Part shown: positions 1-8,500 of the stretch, one piece after another
How positions within the stretch are numbered: the first letter of the stretch is position 1
How the letters are laid out: each line of letters opens with the position of its first letter
Source: Rhodoferax potami
GTDB lineage: Bacteria; Pseudomonadota; Gammaproteobacteria; Burkholderiales; Burkholderiaceae_C
Length of the DNA stretch: 64,000 nt
Direction: 5' to 3'
Assembly (NCBI RefSeq): GCF_032193765.1
Contig: NZ_JAVBIJ010000001.1
Location: forward strand, 1,054,001 to 1,118,000
The notes under the pieces: generated by a model
Databases searched by the model: none
Told to the model about the DNA's origin: nothing
Seen by the model: the letters and a program-made list of their open reading frames with translations, nothing else
Made by a program: the position numbers and the translations under genes

Positions 1-523
1 CTAGCGGAATCTGCACTTGGGTGAGGATGTGCCGCGGCGACAGGCCCATGGCGCGGGCGGATTCCAGCACCGGGCGCGGCACCGACTCCAGCCCGGCCAG
101 CGTGCCTTGCAACACTGGCAGTAGCCCGAAGAGTGACAAAGCAATCAGGGCCGGTAGCTCGCCGAAACCGACCGCCGGCACTGCCACCGCCAATATCGCC
201 ACTGGTGGAAAAGTTTGGCCCATGGCGGCTAGTGCCTCCAGCAGGGGCCGGAAGGCTCGGCCTGCAGGCCGCGTGGCCGCTACGCCAGCGGCTGTGCCCA
301 GCAGAATAGCGATTGCGCTGGACAACAGCACCAGCCCCAAGTGCTGCCAGAGCAATTGAGCCAATGGCTCTTGCAAATACACCGGGCGAGGCAGGGCCGG
401 GAAAAGCGCGGCAAACACAGGCGTGCTGTGTGGCAGTCCGTAGGCCAGCGCGAGCAGCGCGGCCAGCGTCCACAACAGCCGATCGCTCCACCAGCGGGGT
501 GCGTGCCCCCGTGCCTCAGCCAT
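1..523 (-). CDS. Osmoprotectant ABC transporter permease, partial (C-terminus beyond window)
   Basis: Inner-membrane permease of a glycine betaine/choline/carnitine-type (OpuB/OpuC/Yeh) importer. The ATG at 521-523 lies inside the stop region of the upstream ATPase gene (8-bp overlap), so the two are translationally coupled. The visible 174 residues start with a tryptophan-rich cytoplasmic tip. A first hydrophobic helix follows, then the BPD_transp_1 core with a helix near residues 60-80 and a GLESVPRPVLESARAMG stretch. That stretch is the EAA-loop type motif (EsARAMG) that contacts the ATPase. The reading frame runs off the left edge, so the end is not visible. It is the second permease of the operon; the first is at 1451-2635. 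Confidence 0.85.
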   Translation of the reverse strand, partial: MAEARGHAPRWWSDRLLWTLAALLALAYGLPHSTPVFAALFPALPRPVYLQEPLAQLLWQHLGLVLLSSAIAILLGTAAGVAATRPAGRAFRPLLEALAAMGQTFPPVAILAVAVPAVGFGELPALIALSLFGLLPVLQGTLAGLESVPRPVLESARAMGLSPRHILTQVQIPL

Positions 524-1454
524 GCCGTGCTTCCAGCAAATCGGCGGCGCTCACCCGGCCCAGCACCGCGCCGCTCGAGTTGAGGACGCCCAGGCACGAC
601 ACGCCCAGTGCCGCCATCTGAGAAATAGCCTCCCGCACCGTGGCGGTATCGGCAATTGCGTGGGCTGGCGTGGCCCCCTGCAGCGCTTGCACCAAGGGCG
701 CAATCGGCCGCAGCGAGAGCTGCTTGAGTCCCAAGTCTGCGCGCCCCATAAAGTCGGCCACAAAGTCGCTCGCAGGTTGCTGCAGCAGTTCCAGCGGTGT
801 GCCCACCTGCGCGATTCGGCCCTGGTTCAGCAGCACGATGCGGGTGGCTAAGAGCAAGGCTTCGTCAATGTCGTGGGTGACCAGCACAATGGTTTTGCCG
901 GTGGCGCGGTGAATGCGCTTGAGCTCCAGCTGCAGGGTAGCGCGGGTCACAGGGTCTAGCGCGCCAAAGGGTTCGTCCATCAGCAGCACATCGGGGTCAG
1001 CGGCCAGCGCGCGCGCCACGCCCACCCGCTGCTGTTGCCCGCCCGAGAGCTGGTGCGGGTAGCGGCTCGCGTATTGCTCGGGGGCCAAGTCCAGCAGTTG
1101 CAGCAGTTCGGTGACCCGGGCTTGCACGCGGGCGGCATCCCAGCCCAGCAGCGTGGGCACGGTGGCAATGTTGCGCGCCACCGTCCAGTGCGGGAACAGG
1201 CCCACCGACTGAATGGTGTAGCCCATGCGGCGGCGCAAGTCCTGCACATTGAAGCTGTAAATTTCTTCGCCGCCCAGCAGGATGCGGCCGCCATCGTGGT
1301 CGACCATGCGGTTGATCATCTTCAGCGCAGTCGATTTGCCGGAGCCCGAGGGCCCTAGCAGCACTACCAGTTCGCCTTGGGCGATGTGCAGGTTCAGGTC
1401 GGTGATGGCCGGTGTGCCGTCGTAAGACTTGCAGGTGTGGTCAAAAGTAATCAT
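516..1454 (-). CDS. Osmoprotectant ABC transporter ATP-binding protein with C-terminal CBS domain
   Basis: ATPase of the betaine/choline-type importer, 312 residues. Walker A is GPSGSGKST near residue 35, the signature is LSGGQQQRVGVARAL near 136, Walker B is VLLMDEPFGALDP, and the switch histidine is in LVTHDIDEA. After residue about 240 the chain continues into a single CBS-like segment (residues about 250-310, ending GRVSAADLLEARHG). OpuCA/OsmV/YehX-type ATPases carry such CBS modules as ionic-strength or nucleotide sensors. Only one CBS unit is evident, where OpuA/OpuC proteins often have two. Its start overlaps the stop of the 394-residue permease (ATGA), and its stop overlaps the next permease. 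Confidence 0.9.
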   Translation of the reverse strand: MITFDHTCKSYDGTPAITDLNLHIAQGELVVLLGPSGSGKSTALKMINRMVDHDGGRILLGGEEIYSFNVQDLRRRMGYTIQSVGLFPHWTVARNIATVPTLLGWDAARVQARVTELLQLLDLAPEQYASRYPHQLSGGQQQRVGVARALAADPDVLLMDEPFGALDPVTRATLQLELKRIHRATGKTIVLVTHDIDEALLLATRIVLLNQGRIAQVGTPLELLQQPASDFVADFMGRADLGLKQLSLRPIAPLVQALQGATPAHAIADTATVREAISQMAALGVSCLGVLNSSGAVLGRVSAADLLEARHG

Positions 1455-2635
1455 GCGGCGGGCGTCTCCAGCAAGGTGCCGAGCGCCTTGAAAAAATGGT
1501 CTACCAGCAATGCCAGCAGCACGATGGGAATCACACCCAGCATCACCAGCTCGTTGGCCGCGCTGAACAAGCCGTCAAACATGATGCTGCCCAATCCACC
1601 CGCACCCACCAGTGCGGTCACTGCAGCCAGGCCCGTGGTTTGCACGACTGCCGTGCGCAGACCGATCAGTAGCACCGGCAAGGCCAGCGGCAGCTCCACA
1701 TGCCAGAGCACTTGCCGCGGTGTCATGCCCATGGCGCGCGCCGCGGTGACAGTAGCCTCCGGCACCTGCTCCAGCCCGGCCAAGGCCGAGCGCACGATGG
1801 GCAGCAACGCATACAGCAGCAGCGCCAGCACCGCAGGCGCCAGGCCCACACCGCTAATGCCCAGCCGGGCCAGCGCAGGGGCTTGGGCGGCCAGCCACGC
1901 CAGCGGCGCCATCAACAAGCCGAACAGGGCGATGGACGGGATGGTTTGAATCACATTCAGCACCGGCAACAGCGTCTTGCGCAGGCGCGGCGCACGGGTC
2001 ATGCGCCAGGCCAGCGGCACGCCGATGGCTACCGCTGGCGCAATAGCCAGTAGCACGATCTGCAAATGGCGCAGGATGGCGGGGCCGAACACATCACTGT
2101 GGTTGGCGTACTCCTTAGCGATGGACAAGTCCTGCCCCGCACTCAAGGACAGCAAAAGGGGCGCGAACAAGGCACTTTGCAGCAGCAAGCGTGGCAGGGT
2201 TGTCAGCTGCATGCGGGCGACTGCGTCGAGTGCCGCCATCCAGGCGAGCGCCGCCAGCGTCCAAAAACCGGCACCCAAAGAAGTGCGGGCCAGCGGGTTG
2301 TCTGCCTGGCTAGCTAGGCTGACGCTGCTGGCGTGGTGGCCAGCCGCCAGCCACAGTGCGGCCAAGCCTGCCGACATCACCAGCGCCGCTGAGGCCTGCA
2401 CGGCCCGGCGGTGGGCTTGCACAAGCGCTAGGCACAACACGCCTAGCCCGAGCGCCAGAGCAGTAGCCATCCACGCACTGGTGCCCGGCAGCCATTGCCA
2501 TAAAAAAACCGGCTCGCCAGACAGCAGCCGGTTCGGTGCGACCCGCACAAAGGGCAGGCCCCATGCGGCCCCAAGCGCGAGCGCCATACACAGCGCCAGC
2601 ACCGGGTTCCAGCGCTGGGGGCGCGCGTCCATCAC
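1451..2635 (-). CDS. Osmoprotectant ABC transporter permease (large, YehY-like)
   Basis: Inner-membrane permease of 394 residues, longer than the roughly 210-240 residues of OpuBB/OpuCB. The extra N-terminal half (residues 1-180) holds about five hydrophobic helices. The C-terminal half is the standard BPD_transp_1 domain with GLEQVPEATVTAARAMGMT as the EAA loop. This two-part architecture is known for YehY-type subunits of low-affinity betaine systems. It lies 8 bp downstream of the binding-protein stop, and its own stop overlaps the ATPase start. The order binding protein, permease, ATPase, permease is a complete importer. Confidence 0.88.
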   Translation of the reverse strand: MMDARPQRWNPVLALCMALALGAAWGLPFVRVAPNRLLSGEPVFLWQWLPGTSAWMATALALGLGVLCLALVQAHRRAVQASAALVMSAGLAALWLAAGHHASSVSLASQADNPLARTSLGAGFWTLAALAWMAALDAVARMQLTTLPRLLLQSALFAPLLLSLSAGQDLSIAKEYANHSDVFGPAILRHLQIVLLAIAPAVAIGVPLAWRMTRAPRLRKTLLPVLNVIQTIPSIALFGLLMAPLAWLAAQAPALARLGISGVGLAPAVLALLLYALLPIVRSALAGLEQVPEATVTAARAMGMTPRQVLWHVELPLALPVLLIGLRTAVVQTTGLAAVTALVGAGGLGSIMFDGLFSAANELVMLGVIPIVLLALLVDHFFKALGTLLETPAA

Positions 2636-2643
2636 GGCGGCGC

Positions 2644-3573
2644 TTATTTCAGAAAGCCCTTGCTTTGCAGGTAAGTCGTGGCCACTTTGCGCGGGTCTTG
2701 GCCCTCAAGTTGAATGCGTGCATTCAGCATTTGCAGGGTGGGGCCATCCAGTGATTTGAAGATGGGTGCCAACACGGTGGCAATGGCGGGGTAGCGCTTG
2801 AGCACCTCTTCACGCACCAGCGGCGCCGGGGCATACACCGGTTGCACGCCCTTGGGGTCGTCCATCACGACCAGACCCAAGGCCGCCACGGGGCCGTCGG
2901 TGCCGTAGGCCATGGCGGCGTTCACGCCCGATGTTTTTTCGGCCGCGGCCTTGATGGTGGCTGCGGTGTCGCCACCTGCCAGCACCAGCGCTTGGTCCGC
3001 GCGCAGTTTGAAGCCGTAGGCGGCCTGGAAGGCAGGCATGGCGTCAGCACGCTCCATGAACTCGGCCGAGGCAGCCAGCTTAAAGGCGCCGCCCTTGGCG
3101 ATGTATTGGCCCATGTCGTCCAGGGTGCGCAGCTTGTTGGCTACAGCGACATCGCGGCGAACTGCAATCGCCCAGGTGTTGTTGGCATTGGCCGGCTCCA
3201 GCCAGACGACCTTGTTTTTCTCAAGGTCCATCTTTTTGGCTAGCTCGTAGCCGGCGCGCAGGTCTTTCCAGGCCTTGTTGCTTTCGTCACCCAGCATGAA
3301 GGCGCCGTTGCCGGTGTACTCGGGGTACAGGTCAATCTCACCGGCCAGCAGGGCAGTGCGCACTACCTTGGTGTTGCCCAGGGCCACCTTGTTTTCTGTT
3401 TTGATGCCATTGGCCTCCAGCGCCAGCACCACGATGTTGCCGAGCAGCTTGCCTTCGGTATCGATCTTGGAGCCCACACGCACCGGGCTTTGGGCATGGC
3501 TGGCAAAGCTGGCTAGCAGGCCGGTGGCCAATACAAGAAGGTGACGGCGCATAAAAGGGGTGGTGGGTAGCAT
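2644..3573 (-). CDS. Periplasmic osmoprotectant-binding protein (OpuBC/YehZ/OsmX type)
   Basis: Substrate-binding subunit of 309 residues, first gene of the transporter operon. It starts MLPTTPFMRRHLLVLATGLL; the segment from MRRHLL to ASHAQ (residues 8-28) is a typical Sec signal peptide. A start at 3552 (MRRHLL) is therefore equally possible, but an AAAGG sequence precedes the ATG at 3573. The mature part begins VRVGSKIDTEGKLLGNI. It has the YPEYTGNGA segment typical of the OpuAC domain and ends EGQDPRKVATTYLQSKGFLK. Upstream in-frame codons extend to 3834 but overlap the divergent gene and lack a signal-peptide context. It probably binds betaine or choline. Confidence 0.88.
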   Translation of the reverse strand: MLPTTPFMRRHLLVLATGLLASFASHAQSPVRVGSKIDTEGKLLGNIVVLALEANGIKTENKVALGNTKVVRTALLAGEIDLYPEYTGNGAFMLGDESNKAWKDLRAGYELAKKMDLEKNKVVWLEPANANNTWAIAVRRDVAVANKLRTLDDMGQYIAKGGAFKLAASAEFMERADAMPAFQAAYGFKLRADQALVLAGGDTAATIKAAAEKTSGVNAAMAYGTDGPVAALGLVVMDDPKGVQPVYAPAPLVREEVLKRYPAIATVLAPIFKSLDGPTLQMLNARIQLEGQDPRKVATTYLQSKGFLK

Positions 3574-3687
3574 GGGGCGAGCCTTTAAAGTGAGGCCACA
3601 GGATAAGCGAAACCGATTGCCCCCGGTTGGCCCGCAGCACAGGCAGCTGTGTTGCAATGGCACCCTCAACACCCCAAGGAAATCGCC

Positions 3688-3969
3688 ATGAAAGCCATTT
3701 GGAACGGCACCGTGATTGCCCAGAGCGACGACACCGTGCTCGTAGAAGGCAACCATTACTTTCCCGCCAGCAGCCTGAACCGCGACTATGTGCAGTTCAG
3801 CAACCACAAAACCAGCTGCGCCTGGAAAGGCCAAGCCAGCTACTACTCGCTGATGGTGAACGGCGAAATGAACATCGACGCCGTTTGGTATTACGCCGAC
3901 CCCAAACCCGAAGCCGCCATGGTGCGCGACCGTGTGGCGTTCTGGAAGGGTGTGCAGGTTACTGCTTGA
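3688..3969 (+). CDS. DUF427 domain protein
   Basis: Small protein of 93 residues in the DUF427 family. The ATG at 3688 has an AAGGA ribosome-binding site 7 bases upstream. Visible family hallmarks are the start MKAIWNGTVIAQSDDT, the YFPASSLN segment, CAWKGQASYYSL around residues 51-62, and AVWYYADPKPEA before the C-terminus. The family is a compact beta fold of unknown biochemical function and often appears as a single gene in proteobacteria. There is no signal peptide, so it is cytoplasmic. It is divergently transcribed from the osmoprotectant operon, with 114 bp between them that could hold both promoters. Confidence 0.85.
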   Translation: MKAIWNGTVIAQSDDTVLVEGNHYFPASSLNRDYVQFSNHKTSCAWKGQASYYSLMVNGEMNIDAVWYYADPKPEAAMVRDRVAFWKGVQVTA

Positions 3970-4142
3970 GGCGAGCGCGCTAAAGCCCCGTAGCTTCTGA
4001 GAAGTGAGCTCGGGATCTGGGGCTGGTAACGCGCGCTTTTTGTAGGCGGCTTCCTACGCCGATTCGGGATCAGGTCCTCTGGTGAGAAAAGCAGGGCGCC
4101 GCCACACTGGCGGTGTATCAAGTCACCACATAAGGACACCCG

Positions 4143-4619
4143 ATGAACACATACCCCAACACTCTCCAGCAACCCAGCGCGTGGCGCTTGCATCCAGTGA
4201 TTGCGATCGCTGCAGGCTCCGTCATCGTCGTGAGCCTTTTGGGCGCGGCTGCGCTTACAGGCCTGCTCCCTAACTCCAGTGCCACTGCTCCCGCGAGCCT
4301 GACCGCCAGCACGCCGGCCAATGTGTCAGCACAGGCTGCAAAAGCGCCTGCGCCCAAAGTTGTGAGCCAAAAGCCTGCTACCCCCAAAACCTCTGGGCAA
4401 GTGGCATCGAACTCCACGCCCCCCGCACAAGCTGCTGCGACTCCCGCTCCTGCGGCCGAGAAAAACAGCGCGGTAGGAATCGGTATTGGTGCGGTTGTGG
4501 GTGGCCTGGTCGGCAACCAGTTCGGCAGCGGCGATGGCAAAACCCTTGCCACTATCGCCGGTGCAGTCGGTGGCGGCTACGTTGGCAATGAAATTGCCAA
4601 GAAGAACGCTGCCCCGTAA
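4143..4619 (+). CDS. Glycine-zipper 2TM-type envelope protein
   Basis: 158 residues. An N-terminal hydrophobic helix (residues about 18-42, VIAIAAGSVIVVSLLGAAAL) could be an uncleaved signal anchor. An Ala/Pro/Ser/Thr-rich spacer follows (45-108). The C-terminal glycine-zipper (about 115-152) has repeating AVGIGIGAVVGGLVGNQFG and TIAGAVGGGYVGNEIAKKN segments, as in Rick_17kDa/YMGG outer-membrane and stress proteins. A perfect short inverted repeat CCGCCA-CAC-TGGCGG (4099-4113) lies about 30 bp upstream of the start. Such proteins are usually envelope-associated; the exact role is unknown. The start follows a purine-rich AAGGACACCCG. Confidence 0.8.
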   Translation: MNTYPNTLQQPSAWRLHPVIAIAAGSVIVVSLLGAAALTGLLPNSSATAPASLTASTPANVSAQAAKAPAPKVVSQKPATPKTSGQVASNSTPPAQAAATPAPAAEKNSAVGIGIGAVVGGLVGNQFGSGDGKTLATIAGAVGGGYVGNEIAKKNAAP

Positions 4620-4626
4620 AACATTC

Positions 4627-4642
4627 GCCGCCGTTAAGCGGC
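4627..4642. terminator. Short GC-rich hairpin after the glycine-zipper gene
   Basis: GCCGC (4627-4631), loop CGTTAA, GCGGC (4638-4642), starting 8 bases after the stop codon. There is no T-run, so factor-independent termination is uncertain. Confidence 0.3.
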
Positions 4643-4744
4643 TTGCCATTAGCGATTCAAGTGGCAATAAGTGGCAGCCTCTTATTCACGATGCATCGTG
4701 AGCATCGTTACAGGCAGCAAGAAAATTTGGCTTATTTTTAGTCT

Positions 4745-4798
4745 AAATGGGCAGCTAGCCCACATACATCATGCGCAAGCAGCTACTGTTTTGGTAGC
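4745..4798 (+). repeat. Dispersed 3'-end hairpin repeat, copy A
   Basis: AAATGGGCAGCTAGCCCAC, a variable middle, ATGCGCAAGCAGC, then a terminal hairpin GCTAC-TGTTTTG-GTAGC. It lies between two convergent genes, ending 22 bp from the stop of the minus-strand gene. See the repeat-family finding. Confidence 0.75.
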
Positions 4799-4819
4799 AA
4801 AGGTGGACCGCTGAGACTG

Positions 4820-5554
4820 CTAGTTGGCGGCGGGCGTACCGTCAACGCTGTCGGCCTCATGCTCTGCATGACTGAAATAGGTGTGCCAAATCGCATGGAG
4901 CACCTCGCCATACGGCGCATCTCCCTCACCGTCATGCATGTAGCTGGTCGCTGACACAGTTTTCTCCAGCTGCGCTTGTAGCTTCGCGATGGGAATGACC
5001 ACTTCATCGACAAAGCGGTGAGTAGCCTTTCCCGCTTGCTGGAAGTCGGGGTAGCGGGCCATAAAGGGGTCTGTCTCTATGGCGGCGAGAGCTTTGCAGA
5101 ATTCAATTAGCTGGTGCGGCGGGGGCGGCAGGTCAAATTCGGCGCAAGAGCACTCCAGTTGCTTAAGTAGCTTTTCAATCCAATGGTTTGTGTCCAGTAG
5201 TTTTTTCTGGTCCTTGGTCGGATGTACACCGCATTTCAATTTGCCAATGTCAAAAACCATCCCCAGCAGCACCTTCAAGCGCAGCTCCAAAGCGTGCCGT
5301 TGCAGAAACAGGGCTGGTAGTGCAATCTCGTCCAAGGTGCCGCTGACTTGCCCATGCGCTACCAATACCCTGGCCGCTTGCACATAGGCAGCTTCGTATT
5401 GGGGCTGGCGCCAAAAACCACCGAACCGCGCTTGGCCTTGCTCGGTGTCTTCTTGGTGTTGGTCAGGCGCTTTGCCCCCGATAGATACGCCGTCCGCAGC
5501 CGCAGAAGGCTGCTTGTCATAAAGAGGCGGCAGAGGGGGGGTGATTGCGGTCAT
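4820..5554 (-). CDS. Hypothetical partner protein of the Type IIG restriction enzyme
   Basis: 244 residues, starting 18 bp after the stop of the restriction-modification gene and in the same direction, so almost certainly co-transcribed. The N-terminal 60 residues are polar and probably disordered. From about residue 75 an alpha-helical core contains LFLQRHALELRLKVLLG. The (H)ALELxLK pattern recalls helical HEPN-like or abortive-infection proteins, but I see no clear R-x4-6-H RNase motif. There is no signal peptide or membrane segment. Family not recognised. Its position suggests an accessory, immunity or modulator role in the defence locus. Confidence 0.7.
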   Translation of the reverse strand: MTAITPPLPPLYDKQPSAAADGVSIGGKAPDQHQEDTEQGQARFGGFWRQPQYEAAYVQAARVLVAHGQVSGTLDEIALPALFLQRHALELRLKVLLGMVFDIGKLKCGVHPTKDQKKLLDTNHWIEKLLKQLECSCAEFDLPPPPHQLIEFCKALAAIETDPFMARYPDFQQAGKATHRFVDEVVIPIAKLQAQLEKTVSATSYMHDGEGDAPYGEVLHAIWHTYFSHAEHEADSVDGTPAAN

Positions 5555-5572
5555 TGCTTGCGCCTGGGACGA

Positions 5573-8500
5573 TTACGCCCGCCAGTCCGAACTCTCGCGC
5601 CGGGCGCGGCCCAGAGCTTCCAAGGTTTCCAGAATGCGGGGCAGGCCTTTCTTCCAAGGACCGCGGCCTTTGAAGCGGGCTTCGATGGCGGGCAGCGGCA
5701 TGGCGGTGGGGCTGGCGGCCAGCACGGCGGCCACGGCACGCACCTGATCGGGTAGGGCGGCGGGCCAGGCCTGGGCGTCGGTGCTGCTTGCGGGGGCAGC
5801 AGGTGCGGCGTCGGTGGCCGGTGCAGGGGCTGGTAGGGGCATTTCCATAGCCAAATCGGGCTGTAGCGCTCGTGGAATGTGCGCGAGCAGCTCACCTTTT
5901 TGTAGCGCATTAGCTTCGCTGTCAGTTTGTGCTGCTGCGGCAGCGCGCAGCGCGGGGTCTTGAAATTCTGGGCGCAGCCAGCGCACGGTGCCAGTAGCCT
6001 CTTCCGCAGCGCGCTTTGCGTTCAGGGCGACCAGGCGAGTGAGCAATGTCTCTGTCCATGCGGCGTGGGCGGCCTCGTCGGCCCACGGTACAGCGCCCAG
6101 GTCACTCCAGCCGTAGGCTGCCAAGACTGCTGCGTCCAGCTCGTCGTGCAGGCTCTGCAGCACGCTCACCAGGCCCTGTTCGTGCAGCTGTTTGTCTTTG
6201 GCATTGAGCGCTTCACCGCGGCGCAGCTTGTCCAGCACGTTGTACAGGCCCGTCAGCGTCACCGCCTCGTGCGCCGCCTGCCGCGCCTTGCGGTGCGCGT
6301 CCAGCTGCTCGGCCAGCTGGCGGATGCGCTCGGCCAGCGCGGGCGTGAGGCCAGTGTCGTCGCTGGGGAAGGGGAAGGGCTCGAAGCAAGTGGTGTTGTT
6401 GTAAACCGGTCGATCTTCGAGCGTCCCGCCAACCGCTAATGACCAATCAACATGAAGAGTGCTGCTCACGACCCCAAGTAGCAACGCATCGTCGCTACCG
6501 ATGACGCGAATCTTTTGATCAGGCGTTACCGTGCCAGGGATGAAACTGAACAGGCGGTGCTTGGCTGTCTCCGTCGTTCCGATGTACCGATTCAGTCCAG
6601 CAATCGCGCTGCGGAGCTGGATGTTGGTTCTTCGAAAGAGCCACCACTGCTCGCGGAGCGTTTTGTCATTGCTGACATCGCGTTCTGGTTTGACGCGCTC
6701 ATACAGTCGCTGATAGCACGCTGGGTATCTGTTGCGTACCTCGTCCGCGCTGAGCCCGTACATGTCGATCACGTAGACACCTCGTGACCTCTGGGTCAGG
6801 TCTTTGCCGTTCAGGTACGGTTTGATCCGTTCAGGCTCCAACACCAAGAGTGGATCGCCTGGTTCAACGATGAAACCGGAACCCACCAGAATCATTCCCA
6901 TCGCAGAGATCTCAGTGTTGGCCCGTAGTCGCTGTACCTTGGTAACGTTGGCTCCGACCTTGAGGTTTGCGTGAATGACGCCTACCTGCGATGACAACTC
7001 GACATCAAGTGCATCAACCTCGCCCTCTCGCTCCGCAACAACGCTGAACAAAGCACCATCATCTGCGCCTGCGGCACCCACTGTCATTGCAATGCGAACA
7101 GCTGCACCTTGAGCGCTATCCACCCACGGGTGATCGGGGATCGCGAATCGCAGAGAAATTGGACTCTTGGCGAGCAGATGCGCTTCGACCAATCGACGGT
7201 TGTAGGTCATGGTCAAGCTGTTTGTGGTGATCAGCCCGAATTGTCGGGCTCGATCAGAGGCAACAAGGTTCGCAGCCTTGTGCCACCAGTACATGACGAA
7301 GTCGGCACTATCTGGCACATCCACGTAAACGTCGCGCAATGAAACGACATAGCCATCGCCCAGTGCTTCGCGCATCTTCAGCTTGCCAATGAACGGCGGA
7401 TTTCCCACGATGAAATCAGCCTCTGGCCATTCGGCCATTCGCGGATTCGTGTAGGCCCACTGAGCCACTTGTGCAGCTTCGTCAGGCACATCCTCCCCGG
7501 TGACAGGGTGTTTCTTGAACGTGTTGCCGTCCCAGCGGGTAATGGTGTTGCCGTCCGCATCCAGAGCGGGTTCGGCGCGGTCGTAGCCGAGCACGGCATC
7601 GCGATTTTCGATATTGCCGTAGTCATGTACCACCGGTTCGGCCACGCTGCCAAGGCCGCGGGTGCGCACATGCCACTGGAGCCAGCCGATCCACAACACC
7701 AGTTCGGCCAGGGCGGCGGCGCGCTGGTTAAGTTCTATGCCACGCAACTGCTGCAGGGTGACGGTTTCGCCCTCTAAGCCCAGGCGGTCCTGCGTTTCGC
7801 CCAGCGCTTCAAGCTGGTTCATCACTTCGCCCTCCAGGCGCTTAAGGTGCTCCAGCGTGACATACAGAAAGTTACCGCTGCCGCAGGCCGGGTCCAGCAC
7901 TCGGATGGTGCAAAGATAGTGGTGGAAGCGGCGCAGCTCAGCGCGGGCTTCTTCGAGCTTGGCATCGCGCTTTTTGCCGTCTAGTTCCTCAGCCTCACGA
8001 GTGAGCACCATTGCGGCAGCTTGCGCGTTGGCCCAGTCTGCGCGCATAGGCTCTACCACGGTGGGCAGGACCAGCCGCTCCACATAGGCGCGGGGCGTGT
8101 AGTGGGCACCCAAGGCGTGGCGCTCGGTGGGATCCAGGGCGCGCTCTAGCAAGGTCCCGAAGATCGCGGGCTCCACCTCTTGCCAGTTGGCACTGGCAGC
8201 GCGTAGCAGTCCGTCGATTTGTGTGGTGCTGAGCGGCAGAACGTAGCCATCAGTTCCCGCGCCTTTGAAGAGTTTGCCGTTGAAGCGCAGTACGTTTTGT
8301 GCAATTGCCGCGTTGAAGCCTCCGGCGTCCATGGCCTGCCAGAACACCTTCAACATTTGCACCAATGTGGCAGGTTGCTCGCGGTATTGGCGCAATAGGT
8401 GAACAAAGCTGCCTTGCGATTCAGCCCCGGTGGTGGGGTTGGCTTGGGGCAGTAGGCCGACATCTTCAGCAAACATGCTGAACAGGCAGCGTGTGAGGAA

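Noticed and set aside
3574..3834. N-terminal extension of the osmoprotectant-binding protein
   Set aside because: It would overlap the divergent DUF427 gene and bury the signal peptide inside the protein.
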